Part shown: one piece after another, positions 28,148-36,676 of the stretch
Layout of the letters: each line of letters begins with the position of its first letter
How positions within the stretch are numbered: the first letter of the stretch is position 1
DNA from: Rhodospirillales bacterium
GTDB lineage: Bacteria; Pseudomonadota; Alphaproteobacteria; Acetobacterales; Acetobacteraceae
DNA: 47,834 nt
Direction: 5' to 3'
Assembly (NCBI GenBank): GCA_025351925.1
Contig: JANXVC010000221.1
Location: forward strand, 1 to 47,834
Notes under the pieces: model-generated
The model's database searches: none
Told to the model about the DNA's origin: nothing
What the model saw: the letters and a program-made list of their open reading frames with translations, nothing else
Made by a program: the position numbers and the translations under genes

Positions 28148-28717
28148 TTGCACGGCGTCTATTCCGATACGGCCCTGGTGCTGCCCAGCGACTGGCTGGT
28201 CTGGCTGGCCACCAGCTCTGTCCGTCTGGCGGTCTATCGGCTGCAGGGCTGGCACGGGCCGCTCCGGCTGCTGCACGTCGGCGGCACCGCCGCGTTCTTC
28301 GGTGCGATCGTGCTGCTGGATCTACGGCTTTTGGGCCTGCTGGGCCGCGACATCGCCCTCGACGCGCTGGCGCGGGTCGTGCTGCCGATCACCCATGCGA
28401 GCTTTGCCGTTACCATGCTGTCCGGTGTCCTGCTGTTCCTCTACGACCCGATCCAGACCGGCAGCCATAGCTGGTTCCTGCCCAAGCTGGTCCTGCTTGG
28501 CGCCGCCATGGCCAACGCGGCGGCGTTCAGCGTGCCTCGGCGCATCGGCCTGAGGCGCATCGGCGGCGGGACACTGACCCGGCATGCGCGGCTAGCCGGC
28601 GCCCTGTCGCTGATCCTGTGGACCGGCGTGATTGCCAGCGCGACCGCCAACCACGAGGAGCGGCCATTGTTGCGCGGACGCAGCATTAGCCGGCCCTCAC
28701 TGCAGACGCTGGAATAA
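28148..28717 (+). CDS. Membrane protein (DUF6644/DUF2214-like)
   Basis: LRLLHVGGTAAFFGAIVLLDLRLLG, four TM-like segments; TTG start. Confidence 0.7.
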   Translation: MHGVYSDTALVLPSDWLVWLATSSVRLAVYRLQGWHGPLRLLHVGGTAAFFGAIVLLDLRLLGLLGRDIALDALARVVLPITHASFAVTMLSGVLLFLYDPIQTGSHSWFLPKLVLLGAAMANAAAFSVPRRIGLRRIGGGTLTRHARLAGALSLILWTGVIASATANHEERPLLRGRSISRPSLQTLE

Positions 28718-28789
28718 AATCCGCCAACAGGGGTTAACAGCCAAGCCTATTGGAATCATGGTGTCGGCGACCGTGTTGCCGGAGTCTGC

Positions 28790-30652
28790 GTGCCGACTCG
28801 ACCGCTTCGCACCCATCAGGCCCATGTGGCCGCCATCGTCCAGGCCATCGCCGTCGGTGAGGCCGCCGAGGTCGCGGACATTCTCGCCGCCGTCACCCCC
28901 GGTGGCGGCAAGAGCCTGCTGCCGGTCATCGCCGCCGCCGTGCTGATCGGCGCTGGGGTCGTGGACCGCATCTGCTGGGTGGTGCCGCGCGACAGCCTGC
29001 GCCTGCAGGCCGAGGAGGCCTTCGCCGACCCGGCCTGGCGCACCACCCTGAGCCATGCCTTGTCGGTGCGTGCCGCCGGCAACAATCCGGACCCATGCCG
29101 CGGCCTGGCCGGCTATGTCACGACATACCAAGGCATCGCCGCCGCCCCGGACCTGCATCTGGCCGAGTTCCGCCGTCACCGTTATCTGCTGATCGTTGAC
29201 GAGGTGCATCATTTACCGGCCCTGTCCGACATGACGCCTGAGCCGCTGGTGGATGGCGCCGCCGACGAGGCCTCCGGCTGGAGCCGTGCGCTGCAGCCCT
29301 TGCTGGAGACGGCGCGGCTGCGGCTGCTACTATCTGGGACGCTGGAGCGCGCGGATGGGCGCGGCATCCTATGGCTGCCGTATCGCCCCGGGCAGCGGGC
29401 GGCGACGCGGGAGGTGGATATGCTGGCGCCGGGCTGGGCCGTGGTGGGCTACAGCCGCGCCCAGGCGCTGGCTGAGCGCGCCGTGCTGCCGGTGACCTTT
29501 GGCGCGCTGGACGGCGAGGCGCGCTGGCTCGACCCCGAGATCAAGCAGGCGGACGGCTCGCCGGCGGAGGTCGGGCCGCACCGGCTGTTCGGTCACTGGC
29601 CGACCGAGACCACGCGGCCGGCGCTGTTCACCGCGCTGCGCACCGGCTTTGCCGACGAGCTGCTGCGCCAGGCGTTCGACGCGACGCGCCGGCTGCGGGC
29701 CAGCCGCCGTTCGGAGCGCGGGGAGGGGCGGGGCCTCGGCAAGCTGCTGGTCGTCGCCCCGGACCAGGCCTCGGCCCGGCGCTACCAGGAGGTCGTGCGT
29801 GCTTGGCTGCCGCGCGCCCAGCACGACACCGTGCGGCTGGCCACCAGCGACGAGCGCGATGCGCGGGAGACGCTGGCGAGCTTCCGCCTGCGGGCGGAGC
29901 CGACGATCCTGGTGACGGTGGCGATGGCCTATGAGGGCCTGGATGCGCCGGAGGTTGCCGTCGTCGCGGCCTTGACCCATATCCGCAGCCGGCCGTGGCT
30001 GGAGCAGATGGTCGCACGCGCCACCCGCGTCGATCCGCACGCCGGCCCGTATGCGATGCAGCGCGCGCTGGTGTTCCACCCGGACGATCCGCTGTTTGCC
30101 CGCTTCCGCCACCGGATCGAGACCGAGCAGGGCACCCTGGCGCGGACGCCCATCCCGAAACGCCAGGGGCGGCTGCCGTTCTGGCTGCAGGGCCGGTTGG
30201 ATAAGACGGACCCGGCAAAGGGCATCGTCCCGCTCAGCAGCAATGCACTGGCCCTGCGCTACGCCGTGCTCAAGCCCGGGCCCGATTTCGTCGCCGGCGC
30301 ACCTGCCGCGCAAAGCGAATTGATGGAGCTGCCGAGCGTTGCCGAGCGCCGCCTGCGCCGCCGCGTCGGCGAGATGGTGGCGGCGCAGGCAGTTGAGGAT
30401 GAGGGTGCGCTGCATCAGGGGCGCGGCCAAGGCGGCTATCACCGCTACAACGCCGTGCTGAAACGCGTGCTGGGCAAAAGTCGGGCGGCGATGACGCTGC
30501 AGGAGCTGGAGGCCGCGGTCGGCTGGCTCGAGCGCAATCGGTTGTACGACAGCCTGCATGTGTTGGAGGGTGACGCGCGCTATGCCTGGACGGCTCGGCA
30601 GCGTGGCGAATGGACCCCGCCGGTCGGCCGTCCTCCTTCCCGGCGGGATTGA
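28790..30652 (+). CDS. DEAD/DEAH-box SF2 helicase family protein
   Basis: Walker A VTPGGGKS, motif II IVDEVHH, LLLSGT, ATRVDP motif VI-like; GTG start. Confidence 0.82.
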   Translation: MPTRPLRTHQAHVAAIVQAIAVGEAAEVADILAAVTPGGGKSLLPVIAAAVLIGAGVVDRICWVVPRDSLRLQAEEAFADPAWRTTLSHALSVRAAGNNPDPCRGLAGYVTTYQGIAAAPDLHLAEFRRHRYLLIVDEVHHLPALSDMTPEPLVDGAADEASGWSRALQPLLETARLRLLLSGTLERADGRGILWLPYRPGQRAATREVDMLAPGWAVVGYSRAQALAERAVLPVTFGALDGEARWLDPEIKQADGSPAEVGPHRLFGHWPTETTRPALFTALRTGFADELLRQAFDATRRLRASRRSERGEGRGLGKLLVVAPDQASARRYQEVVRAWLPRAQHDTVRLATSDERDARETLASFRLRAEPTILVTVAMAYEGLDAPEVAVVAALTHIRSRPWLEQMVARATRVDPHAGPYAMQRALVFHPDDPLFARFRHRIETEQGTLARTPIPKRQGRLPFWLQGRLDKTDPAKGIVPLSSNALALRYAVLKPGPDFVAGAPAAQSELMELPSVAERRLRRRVGEMVAAQAVEDEGALHQGRGQGGYHRYNAVLKRVLGKSRAAMTLQELEAAVGWLERNRLYDSLHVLEGDARYAWTARQRGEWTPPVGRPPSRRD

Positions 30653-30734
30653 GACCTATTAACGCGCCTGTGATGCGGTGCAACAATTTCAAACGCAATC
30701 AGGGTTGCATTCCGACCTGCCCCAGCCAATGTGT

Positions 30735-30820
30735 CGGTCGCAGCACAATGGTTCGCCACTGTGTTTGCAGGACGTTTCCTCCCTAAACTTGGCGGTGCCT
30801 TCGGGCGCCGCCTTTTTTTT
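30735..30820 (+). ncRNA. Candidate alpha-r8/mmgR (suhB)-like small RNA
   Basis: 5' hairpin (30740-30768), single-stranded GACGTTTCCTCCCTAAACTT (30771-30790), terminator GGCGGTGCC-TTCG-GGCGCCGCC-T8. Confidence 0.65.
30791..30820 (+). terminator. Rho-independent terminator with UUCG tetraloop
   Basis: GGCGGTGCC TTCG GGCGCCGCC TTTTTTTT. Confidence 0.9.
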
Positions 30821-30845
30821 GCAAAATCGCATGGTAAATCGTAAT

Positions 30846-31451
30846 ATGAAGAATTTCCTTCTCGCGTCGATCTTGGCGATTGGGCTCCTGCCTGCTGCCG
30901 TTTCTGCAGCCGATGCGCCGCCGCCGTGCCCGCCCGCCTTCGGTGTCGTGGACCGTAGCGTCGGGGCAACCGCCATCTATTTGGGCGCCAATCCTGCCGA
31001 TCATGAGCTATGCCGCATGAAGCGCGGTAATGACGTCGAAGAGTTCTACTTCGGTACGTGGAACAAGGTCTGGCCGGGCGCCGATGCGGCGCATCAGGCG
31101 CTCAAGCAGGTGTATGCCGGTCCGCCCGGAACATCCGTGACATTCGACGTGTCAGCCGGGCCTGGCCTGCAGTGGCACGATACGATCCGTAATGGCGGGA
31201 CCGAAGACCTCAATGTGCTGGGCCAAACATTCCACACGATGCGAGTCGTCCATGAACGCGAGGGCTTCGACGGCAATAGCTACCACTCGATCATCACGTC
31301 ATGGAAAGACGTCATAACCGGGATGAGCATCTATCAAAACTATCAGCACATCAGTGGACATCCGGAGCCTGGGACGTCCTGGGATCCGGTGTCGATCACT
31401 GGTGGAAGAAACCTAAGTTTTACGGCAGATCCGCTTAACTTGCGGCGATGA
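30846..31451 (+). CDS. Secreted hypothetical protein
   Basis: Signal peptide MKNFLLASILAIGLLPAAVSAADA; 201 aa. Confidence 0.75.
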   Translation: MKNFLLASILAIGLLPAAVSAADAPPPCPPAFGVVDRSVGATAIYLGANPADHELCRMKRGNDVEEFYFGTWNKVWPGADAAHQALKQVYAGPPGTSVTFDVSAGPGLQWHDTIRNGGTEDLNVLGQTFHTMRVVHEREGFDGNSYHSIITSWKDVITGMSIYQNYQHISGHPEPGTSWDPVSITGGRNLSFTADPLNLRR

Positions 31452-32643
31452 AGCTTGCGATGCGCGGCAGGATCTCCGTGCGCCACTTCCTGCCGTTGAA
31501 GATGCCGTAATGGCCGACGCCGGGCTGCAGGTACTGCACCCGGCGCTCCAGCGGGATGCCGCTGCACAGGGTCTGCGCCGCGATCGTCTGGCCCGGCGCG
31601 GAGATGTCGTCCAGTTCGCCCTCGACGGTCATCAGGGCCGTCCGCTCGATTGCCGACGGCACTACCCGCTCGCCGCGCACCATCATGCGGCCATCGGCGA
31701 GGTCGTGCTTCTGAAAAAATGTTTCAACGGTCTGCAGGTAGTAGCTCGCGGGCACGTCCATGACGGCGAGGTACTCGTCGTAGAACCGGCGATGGGCGGC
31801 CGCACTATCTTCGTCGCCCTGGACCAAGTGGTCGAACATGCGGCGATGCGCCTCGATATGGCGATCCGGGTTCATCGAGATGAATGCGGCGAGCTGCAGA
31901 AAGCCCGGATAGACCTTGCGGAATGCGCCGAGGTGCCAGGGCGGCACAGTCGTGGTGACGTGGTGCTCAAACCAGTCGATCGAATGTTCCTGGGCGAGCT
32001 TGGTCACGACGGTCGGTGCGGCGCGAGTGTCCACGGGACCGCCCATCAGCGTCATGCTGCGCGGCTGCGCCGGGTCGTTGCGTGCGGCCATGAGCGACAC
32101 GGCCGCGATCACCGCAGGTGCCGGCTGGCAGACGGCGACGACATGCGTGTTGGGGCCGAGGTGCTGCAGGAAGCCGATCACGGTCTCGACATAGCTGCTG
32201 AGATCGAAGTCGCCGTGCAGCAACGGGACGATCTTAGCATCCCGCCAGTCGGTTACGAACACCTCGAATCCGGCGTCAACCATGTCCTGCACCGTACCGC
32301 GCAGCAGGGTCGCGTGGTGGCCGCTCATGGGCGCGACCAGGAGGATGCGCCGACCGATCGCGCCAGGAGCCTGGAAGCGCAACAGCCGGACGAAGGGCTG
32401 ATCCAGCTCGATCGTCTCATGCAGCGGCTCCTCGGCTCCGCGGCTGAGCTTGATGTTCCAGTCCGGCTTGCCGCGCGGGCGCAACACATCATTCGCCACA
32501 TCGGCCCAGGCGACGGCGGCGCGGCTGCCCCAGGTCAGCAAGTCCGGCCCCGGCGCCGACCGCAGTATGGTGCTCGCCGCGCGGGCCCAGGCGCGAGCCG
32601 GCAAAAGAGACGCGGCTGCAGCATCGTGCAAAGCGTAAATCAT
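31435..32643 (-). CDS. phaZ: Intracellular polyhydroxyalkanoate (PHB) depolymerase
   Basis: ILLVAPMSGHHATLLRGTVQDM, VFVTDWRDAKIVPL, VVAVCQPAPAVIAAVSLMAA, GVGHYGIFNGRKWR. Confidence 0.93.
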   Translation of the reverse strand: MIYALHDAAAASLLPARAWARAASTILRSAPGPDLLTWGSRAAVAWADVANDVLRPRGKPDWNIKLSRGAEEPLHETIELDQPFVRLLRFQAPGAIGRRILLVAPMSGHHATLLRGTVQDMVDAGFEVFVTDWRDAKIVPLLHGDFDLSSYVETVIGFLQHLGPNTHVVAVCQPAPAVIAAVSLMAARNDPAQPRSMTLMGGPVDTRAAPTVVTKLAQEHSIDWFEHHVTTTVPPWHLGAFRKVYPGFLQLAAFISMNPDRHIEAHRRMFDHLVQGDEDSAAAHRRFYDEYLAVMDVPASYYLQTVETFFQKHDLADGRMMVRGERVVPSAIERTALMTVEGELDDISAPGQTIAAQTLCSGIPLERRVQYLQPGVGHYGIFNGRKWRTEILPRIASFIAAS

Positions 32644-32675
32644 TCAGTGGATGTCTCACATTTAAGGCGAAGAGA

Positions 32676-33107
32676 CTAGTCGTCTCGTCGTCCGATCACC
32701 GGTAATGAAAAAAGCAGGTCGTCTTGTGAAGCCAAAGGTGTTTTTTTACGTGGAACAGCAACGGCGCGGAGACGGAGGAGTTCATCCAGCATCCGGTCCA
32801 TCGTCTGCCAGATTGGTTCCTCTCCAATTCTCTCCTTCATGATTAACCGGTGTGCGGCGAGCGTCACATTCAGCGTGCCGCGAGTCGTCTCAGGCCGGGC
32901 GGAGCGCATCTGAACCAGCGCCTTCTCGACCTCATCCTGCGGCAGCGCCATCACTGCCGCGATGGCGTCCGGCTCGGCGCCAGCCCGGCGCATGCGACGC
33001 GCCTGGCTGACCTGCTTGGCCGAAAGCGCAATCGTAGGTCGCAGCTGCTGCGTTCGGCGGGACATCTCCCCCGACCCGCTGCCCGGCGCCTTGCCCTTAA
33101 ATGCCAT
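32676..33107 (-). CDS. Hypothetical protein with HTH-like region
   Basis: LSAKQVSQARRMRRAGAEPDAIAAVMALPQDEVEKAL. Confidence 0.6.
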   Translation of the reverse strand: MAFKGKAPGSGSGEMSRRTQQLRPTIALSAKQVSQARRMRRAGAEPDAIAAVMALPQDEVEKALVQMRSARPETTRGTLNVTLAAHRLIMKERIGEEPIWQTMDRMLDELLRLRAVAVPRKKTPLASQDDLLFSLPVIGRRDD

Positions 33108-33501
33108 TGAAAGAACCGCAGTCTATGCAGGCCATCATCCGCCTCGCAGGCTGATCCCGCCGCCAACCGGCACACATACAGAAGGCATATAGGATGCCTG
33201 ATCAGGGTTGACGATCGCCTCGTTGCCTTATTGTGTTGCGTGGGTCACACGTTAACATATAACCTTAGCTGTGGGTGTGAGGCAGAATAATCTACTTGTA
33301 GTAGGAAACCAGTTTTGTTTCCTTGATCGGAGCCGACGCTAGACGCGGCGCAATGCGGGCGGATGGCTTTGGTCAATTTTGCGGCATGCCGCGCATTGAT
33401 CGCGGATTGTGGCCGGACCGTGCCGCAACCCGAAGCCCGTCCGGCGGCGTTGCACCAGATAGAGCCTGGCACTAGCCTTGGCGTTCCTGGGAGATATTCC
33501 A

Positions 33502-33852
33502 ATGCAAAGCAACGAATTAGAAACGATTGCAGCCTCCATACAGGACGCGCTCCACCGCGCCTATGCGCTGGGGCGCAGTGACGCGCTGCGGCGGGTTATG
33601 GAGATCGTTCAGGCGGACGACCTCGGGTCAAAGACGGTGGCGCTGCTGAGCCATAGCGAGCCACCCGCCAAGGAGCCGCCGCAGATAGAGGCGGCAGACG
33701 CGGAACCCGAGATCGAGGCGAGCGTCCCGCCACCCAGCGACGCCGCGCACAACGACAATGTCGAGCGCGAGCCGCACCAGGCTCCCTCGCCGCCAGGGTC
33801 CATCAAGGATTTCCTGCTGGACTACCTGTATCCACTCGGCGCCAAGAAGTAG
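33502..33852 (+). CDS. Hypothetical protein
   Basis: MQSNELETIAASIQDALHRAYALGRSDALRRVME...; acidic/proline linker. Confidence 0.6.
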   Translation: MQSNELETIAASIQDALHRAYALGRSDALRRVMEIVQADDLGSKTVALLSHSEPPAKEPPQIEAADAEPEIEASVPPPSDAAHNDNVEREPHQAPSPPGSIKDFLLDYLYPLGAKK

Positions 33853-33857
33853 CCGCC

Positions 33858-34151
33858 GTGTCGGTGGAGGCGCATCATGGCCGGGCTTTGCTGGAAGAGG
33901 CGCAGCTTGCGCTCGACCGCGTGCATCGGGCGGCGCTCGCGGCCAATGCTGGGGAGATTCGGCGTGGTCTCGATTTGGCGATCACAGCGCTGCGTGGGGC
34001 TCGGTCTGCGGGCCTCAGCGCCGATGCGGAGCAGGCGATTGGGACCGTGCAGGGCAATTTGGAGGCGGCGCGAGCGGACCTGGACGGCGGCGCGCTGGTA
34101 GAAATGGAGAAGCTGATCGAGACGGCCCGCAGCAGCCTCGCGACGCTTTGA
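33858..34151 (+). CDS. Small helical hypothetical protein
   Basis: 97 aa, MSVEAHHGRALLEEAQLALDRVHRAALAANAGEIRRGLD; 5 bp after preceding gene. Confidence 0.6.
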   Translation: MSVEAHHGRALLEEAQLALDRVHRAALAANAGEIRRGLDLAITALRGARSAGLSADAEQAIGTVQGNLEAARADLDGGALVEMEKLIETARSSLATL

Positions 34152-34173
34152 TGCGTGTGGCTCCGAGCCCCGT

Positions 34174-35832
34174 CTATGGCGCCTCCGCGCCGTAGATTGT
34201 CAGGTCGAGCCGGCGGCCGGTCGAGTAGTCCAGCCCTTTGATCTCGGCGAGGGCACGCGGCGCAATCCCCAAAATCTCCAGCCGGGCCTGGAACGCGGCG
34301 GCCTCCCGCGTTCCAATGAGGGCTAGGCCGCAGGATTGATGGGCGGCGAGGTGGTCGGCGGCAGCAGCTGCGTTGACCAGCCTGGTCTCCCTGCCGACCG
34401 TGAACACCAGGCTGGGCTCGCTGTAGGAGGCCGAAGCGAGCACGCTGTTTGGACAGGGCCGCACGGCGGCGACCGCAGCGGCGATGCGCGGGCTGAGCCA
34501 GATGGTGGTGAGCTCGGGCAGCACGAGCGCGTAGGCGCTGGCGAACAGGACCAGCGCCGACCCGCCGGCGAGGGCGAGCGCCGGGCGCGGCCGAAGGCTC
34601 CATGCCGCCCAAGCCGACAGGACGATGAGCGCGATGCCGGCCAGGCCCGCCAGGATCGGCAGCGCGTCGATCTCGCCCTGCAGCACCCACAGCAGCACCG
34701 GCCCTGCCACCCCCAGCGCCACGCCGATCAGCAGCCATGCCACGCCGTAGATCCGCCCGATCCAGCGCCAGGTCCGGCCAAACCGCCAGGCGCCCGGCGC
34801 CAGAACGGCGGCGGCGGTCAGGCAGGCGATCGCCGGATAGGTCGGCAACACGTAGTGCGGCAGCTTGGTCGCCACCGACTCGAACAGAAGCCAGGTCGGG
34901 ATAATCCAGACCAGCAGGAAGCGCACTTCCGGCCGGCGCCGCCGCGCCCAGACGAAGGGGAGCGCCAGCACGGCAAACAGCGAGCCCGGCCAGAAGCTCG
35001 CTGCGAATACGCCGAGGTAGTAGCCTGGCGGGAAACCATGCGCCTGCTGGCCTTGCGCAACCTTGCCGAGGAAGTTGTCGCCGACCGACTTGGCGAAGAA
35101 GTCGCCGCCGCTGGCGACGCCGATCGCCACGCACCACGGCAGCACGATCGCGAGCATCAGCGGGATGCCCCATTTCGCGTGCAGGCCGCGCAGCCATGCG
35201 GTCCGGCGTTCTGATATGACCAGACCCAAGATCGTGCCCCAACTGACCAGCAGGATCAGCGGCCCTTTCAGCATCAGCCCGGCGCCAAGCGCGATCCAGT
35301 GCAACGCCGCCCAGCGCCGCCGGGTCACGACGCCTGCGCTCGCGTCGAGATAGATGCGCAGCAGGCTGGCCTGCGCGACCAGGATGGTGGCGAGCAGGGT
35401 GGCGTCGATCTTGGCCATGCGAGCCTCCGCCCCCATCAGCAGCGACGTCGCCAGCAGCGCCGCCGCCACCATGCCGGCGGACGCGCCGAACAGCGTGCTG
35501 CCGATCCACCCCGTCAGCAGGACCGCGGCGATGGCGCCGAGCAGGGATGGGATGCGGTAGGCCCAGGGCTCGCGCGCGGCCGGGTCGCTGAATGCGGCGA
35601 CGGACAGGGCCTCGAGCCAGTATATGCCGGCGGGCTGCAGGTAGCGCGGGCGGTCCTGGAAACGCACGTCGATGAAGTCGTGGGTCTCCAGCATCTGCGA
35701 GGTAGCCTGCATGTAGCGGGACTCGTCGCGGTCGATCGCCGGCAGGCGGGAGCGGCCCGGCAGGAACAGGATCAGCGCGACCAGGGCTAGTGCCGCGTAG
35801 TGCCGCAGCCGGAGCGGTTTGCCTTGTGTCAG
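34174..35832 (-). CDS. Glycosyltransferase family 39 (ArnT/PMT-like) membrane protein
   Basis: PAIDRDESRYMQATSQMLETHDFIDVRFQDRPRYLQPAGIYWLEAL; start uncertain, overlaps upstream GT2 stop. Confidence 0.87.
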   Translation of the reverse strand: MTQGKPLRLRHYAALALVALILFLPGRSRLPAIDRDESRYMQATSQMLETHDFIDVRFQDRPRYLQPAGIYWLEALSVAAFSDPAAREPWAYRIPSLLGAIAAVLLTGWIGSTLFGASAGMVAAALLATSLLMGAEARMAKIDATLLATILVAQASLLRIYLDASAGVVTRRRWAALHWIALGAGLMLKGPLILLVSWGTILGLVISERRTAWLRGLHAKWGIPLMLAIVLPWCVAIGVASGGDFFAKSVGDNFLGKVAQGQQAHGFPPGYYLGVFAASFWPGSLFAVLALPFVWARRRRPEVRFLLVWIIPTWLLFESVATKLPHYVLPTYPAIACLTAAAVLAPGAWRFGRTWRWIGRIYGVAWLLIGVALGVAGPVLLWVLQGEIDALPILAGLAGIALIVLSAWAAWSLRPRPALALAGGSALVLFASAYALVLPELTTIWLSPRIAAAVAAVRPCPNSVLASASYSEPSLVFTVGRETRLVNAAAAADHLAAHQSCGLALIGTREAAAFQARLEILGIAPRALAEIKGLDYSTGRRLDLTIYGAEAP

Positions 35833-36611
35833 GACTCGATGACCTTGTGCGGGAGGGTAGTGCGGCTGCGCAGCCAGATCACGCCGAGCATATCGCCGAT
35901 GCCGACCAAAGCGCGGCCGAAGTTTGTGTACTTCGATTGGCCGCCCAGGCGCGCGCGGTGCGATACCACCTTGCAGAGCAGCGGATGGCCATAGGCCTGG
36001 AACAACGCCGGCAGGAAACGGTGCATGCCCTCGAACGCCGGCAGCCGCAGGAAATCGTCGCGGCGGAATGCTTTGAGGCCGCAGCCAGTGTCCGGGCACT
36101 GGTCGGCCAGCACGGCCTGGCGGAGGCCGTTGGCGAAACGGGTCGCCAGGCGCCGGGACAGCGTGTCATGGCGGCGGAGCCGGATGCCGGCCACCAAGGG
36201 CGGCGCGCCCGGGGCGGCGAGGCCGAGCGCCAGCATCCCCGGAATGTCGGCCGGGTCGTTCTGGCCGTCGCCGTCCATGGTGGCGACCCACTCGGAGCGG
36301 GCGGCGGCGACGCCAGTACGCAGGGCGGCCGTCTTACCGCAGCGCCGGTCGTGCCGCAGCAAGCGCAGTCCGGGGTGGGTGGCGGCCAGCGGCAGGATGG
36401 TGTCGGCGGTGGCGTCGGTGCTGCCGTCGTCGATGAACAGCACCTCGAACGGCTGCAGGCCGGCCAGCGCCGTGGTCAGCTCATCGAGGACGGACGTGAC
36501 GTTCTCCGCCTCGTTGAACACCGCGATGACCACGGACAGGCGCGGCTGGGCCGGCGACCGCGGGTCGGGGTGGGTGGGCGCGGGATCCATTCGACGTATC
36601 TTTCCTGGCAC
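35829..36611 (-). CDS. Glycosyltransferase family 2 (dolichol-phosphate-mannose-synthase-like)
   Basis: LSVVIAVFNEAENVTSVLDEL, FIDDGSTDAT, MDGDGQNDPADIP. Confidence 0.92.
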   Translation of the reverse strand: MPGKIRRMDPAPTHPDPRSPAQPRLSVVIAVFNEAENVTSVLDELTTALAGLQPFEVLFIDDGSTDATADTILPLAATHPGLRLLRHDRRCGKTAALRTGVAAARSEWVATMDGDGQNDPADIPGMLALGLAAPGAPPLVAGIRLRRHDTLSRRLATRFANGLRQAVLADQCPDTGCGLKAFRRDDFLRLPAFEGMHRFLPALFQAYGHPLLCKVVSHRARLGGQSKYTNFGRALVGIGDMLGVIWLRSRTTLPHKVIES

Positions 36612-36676
36612 GAACCGCCTGCATGGCCCAGGATCGGGGCCGTCGCAATGCCCGAGGTCACACAGGCTCCCAGAGC

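Noticed and set aside
31510-32679. 389-aa plus ORF antisense to phaZ
   Set aside because: His/Arg/Gln-rich antisense translation; phaZ motifs are unambiguous on the minus strand.
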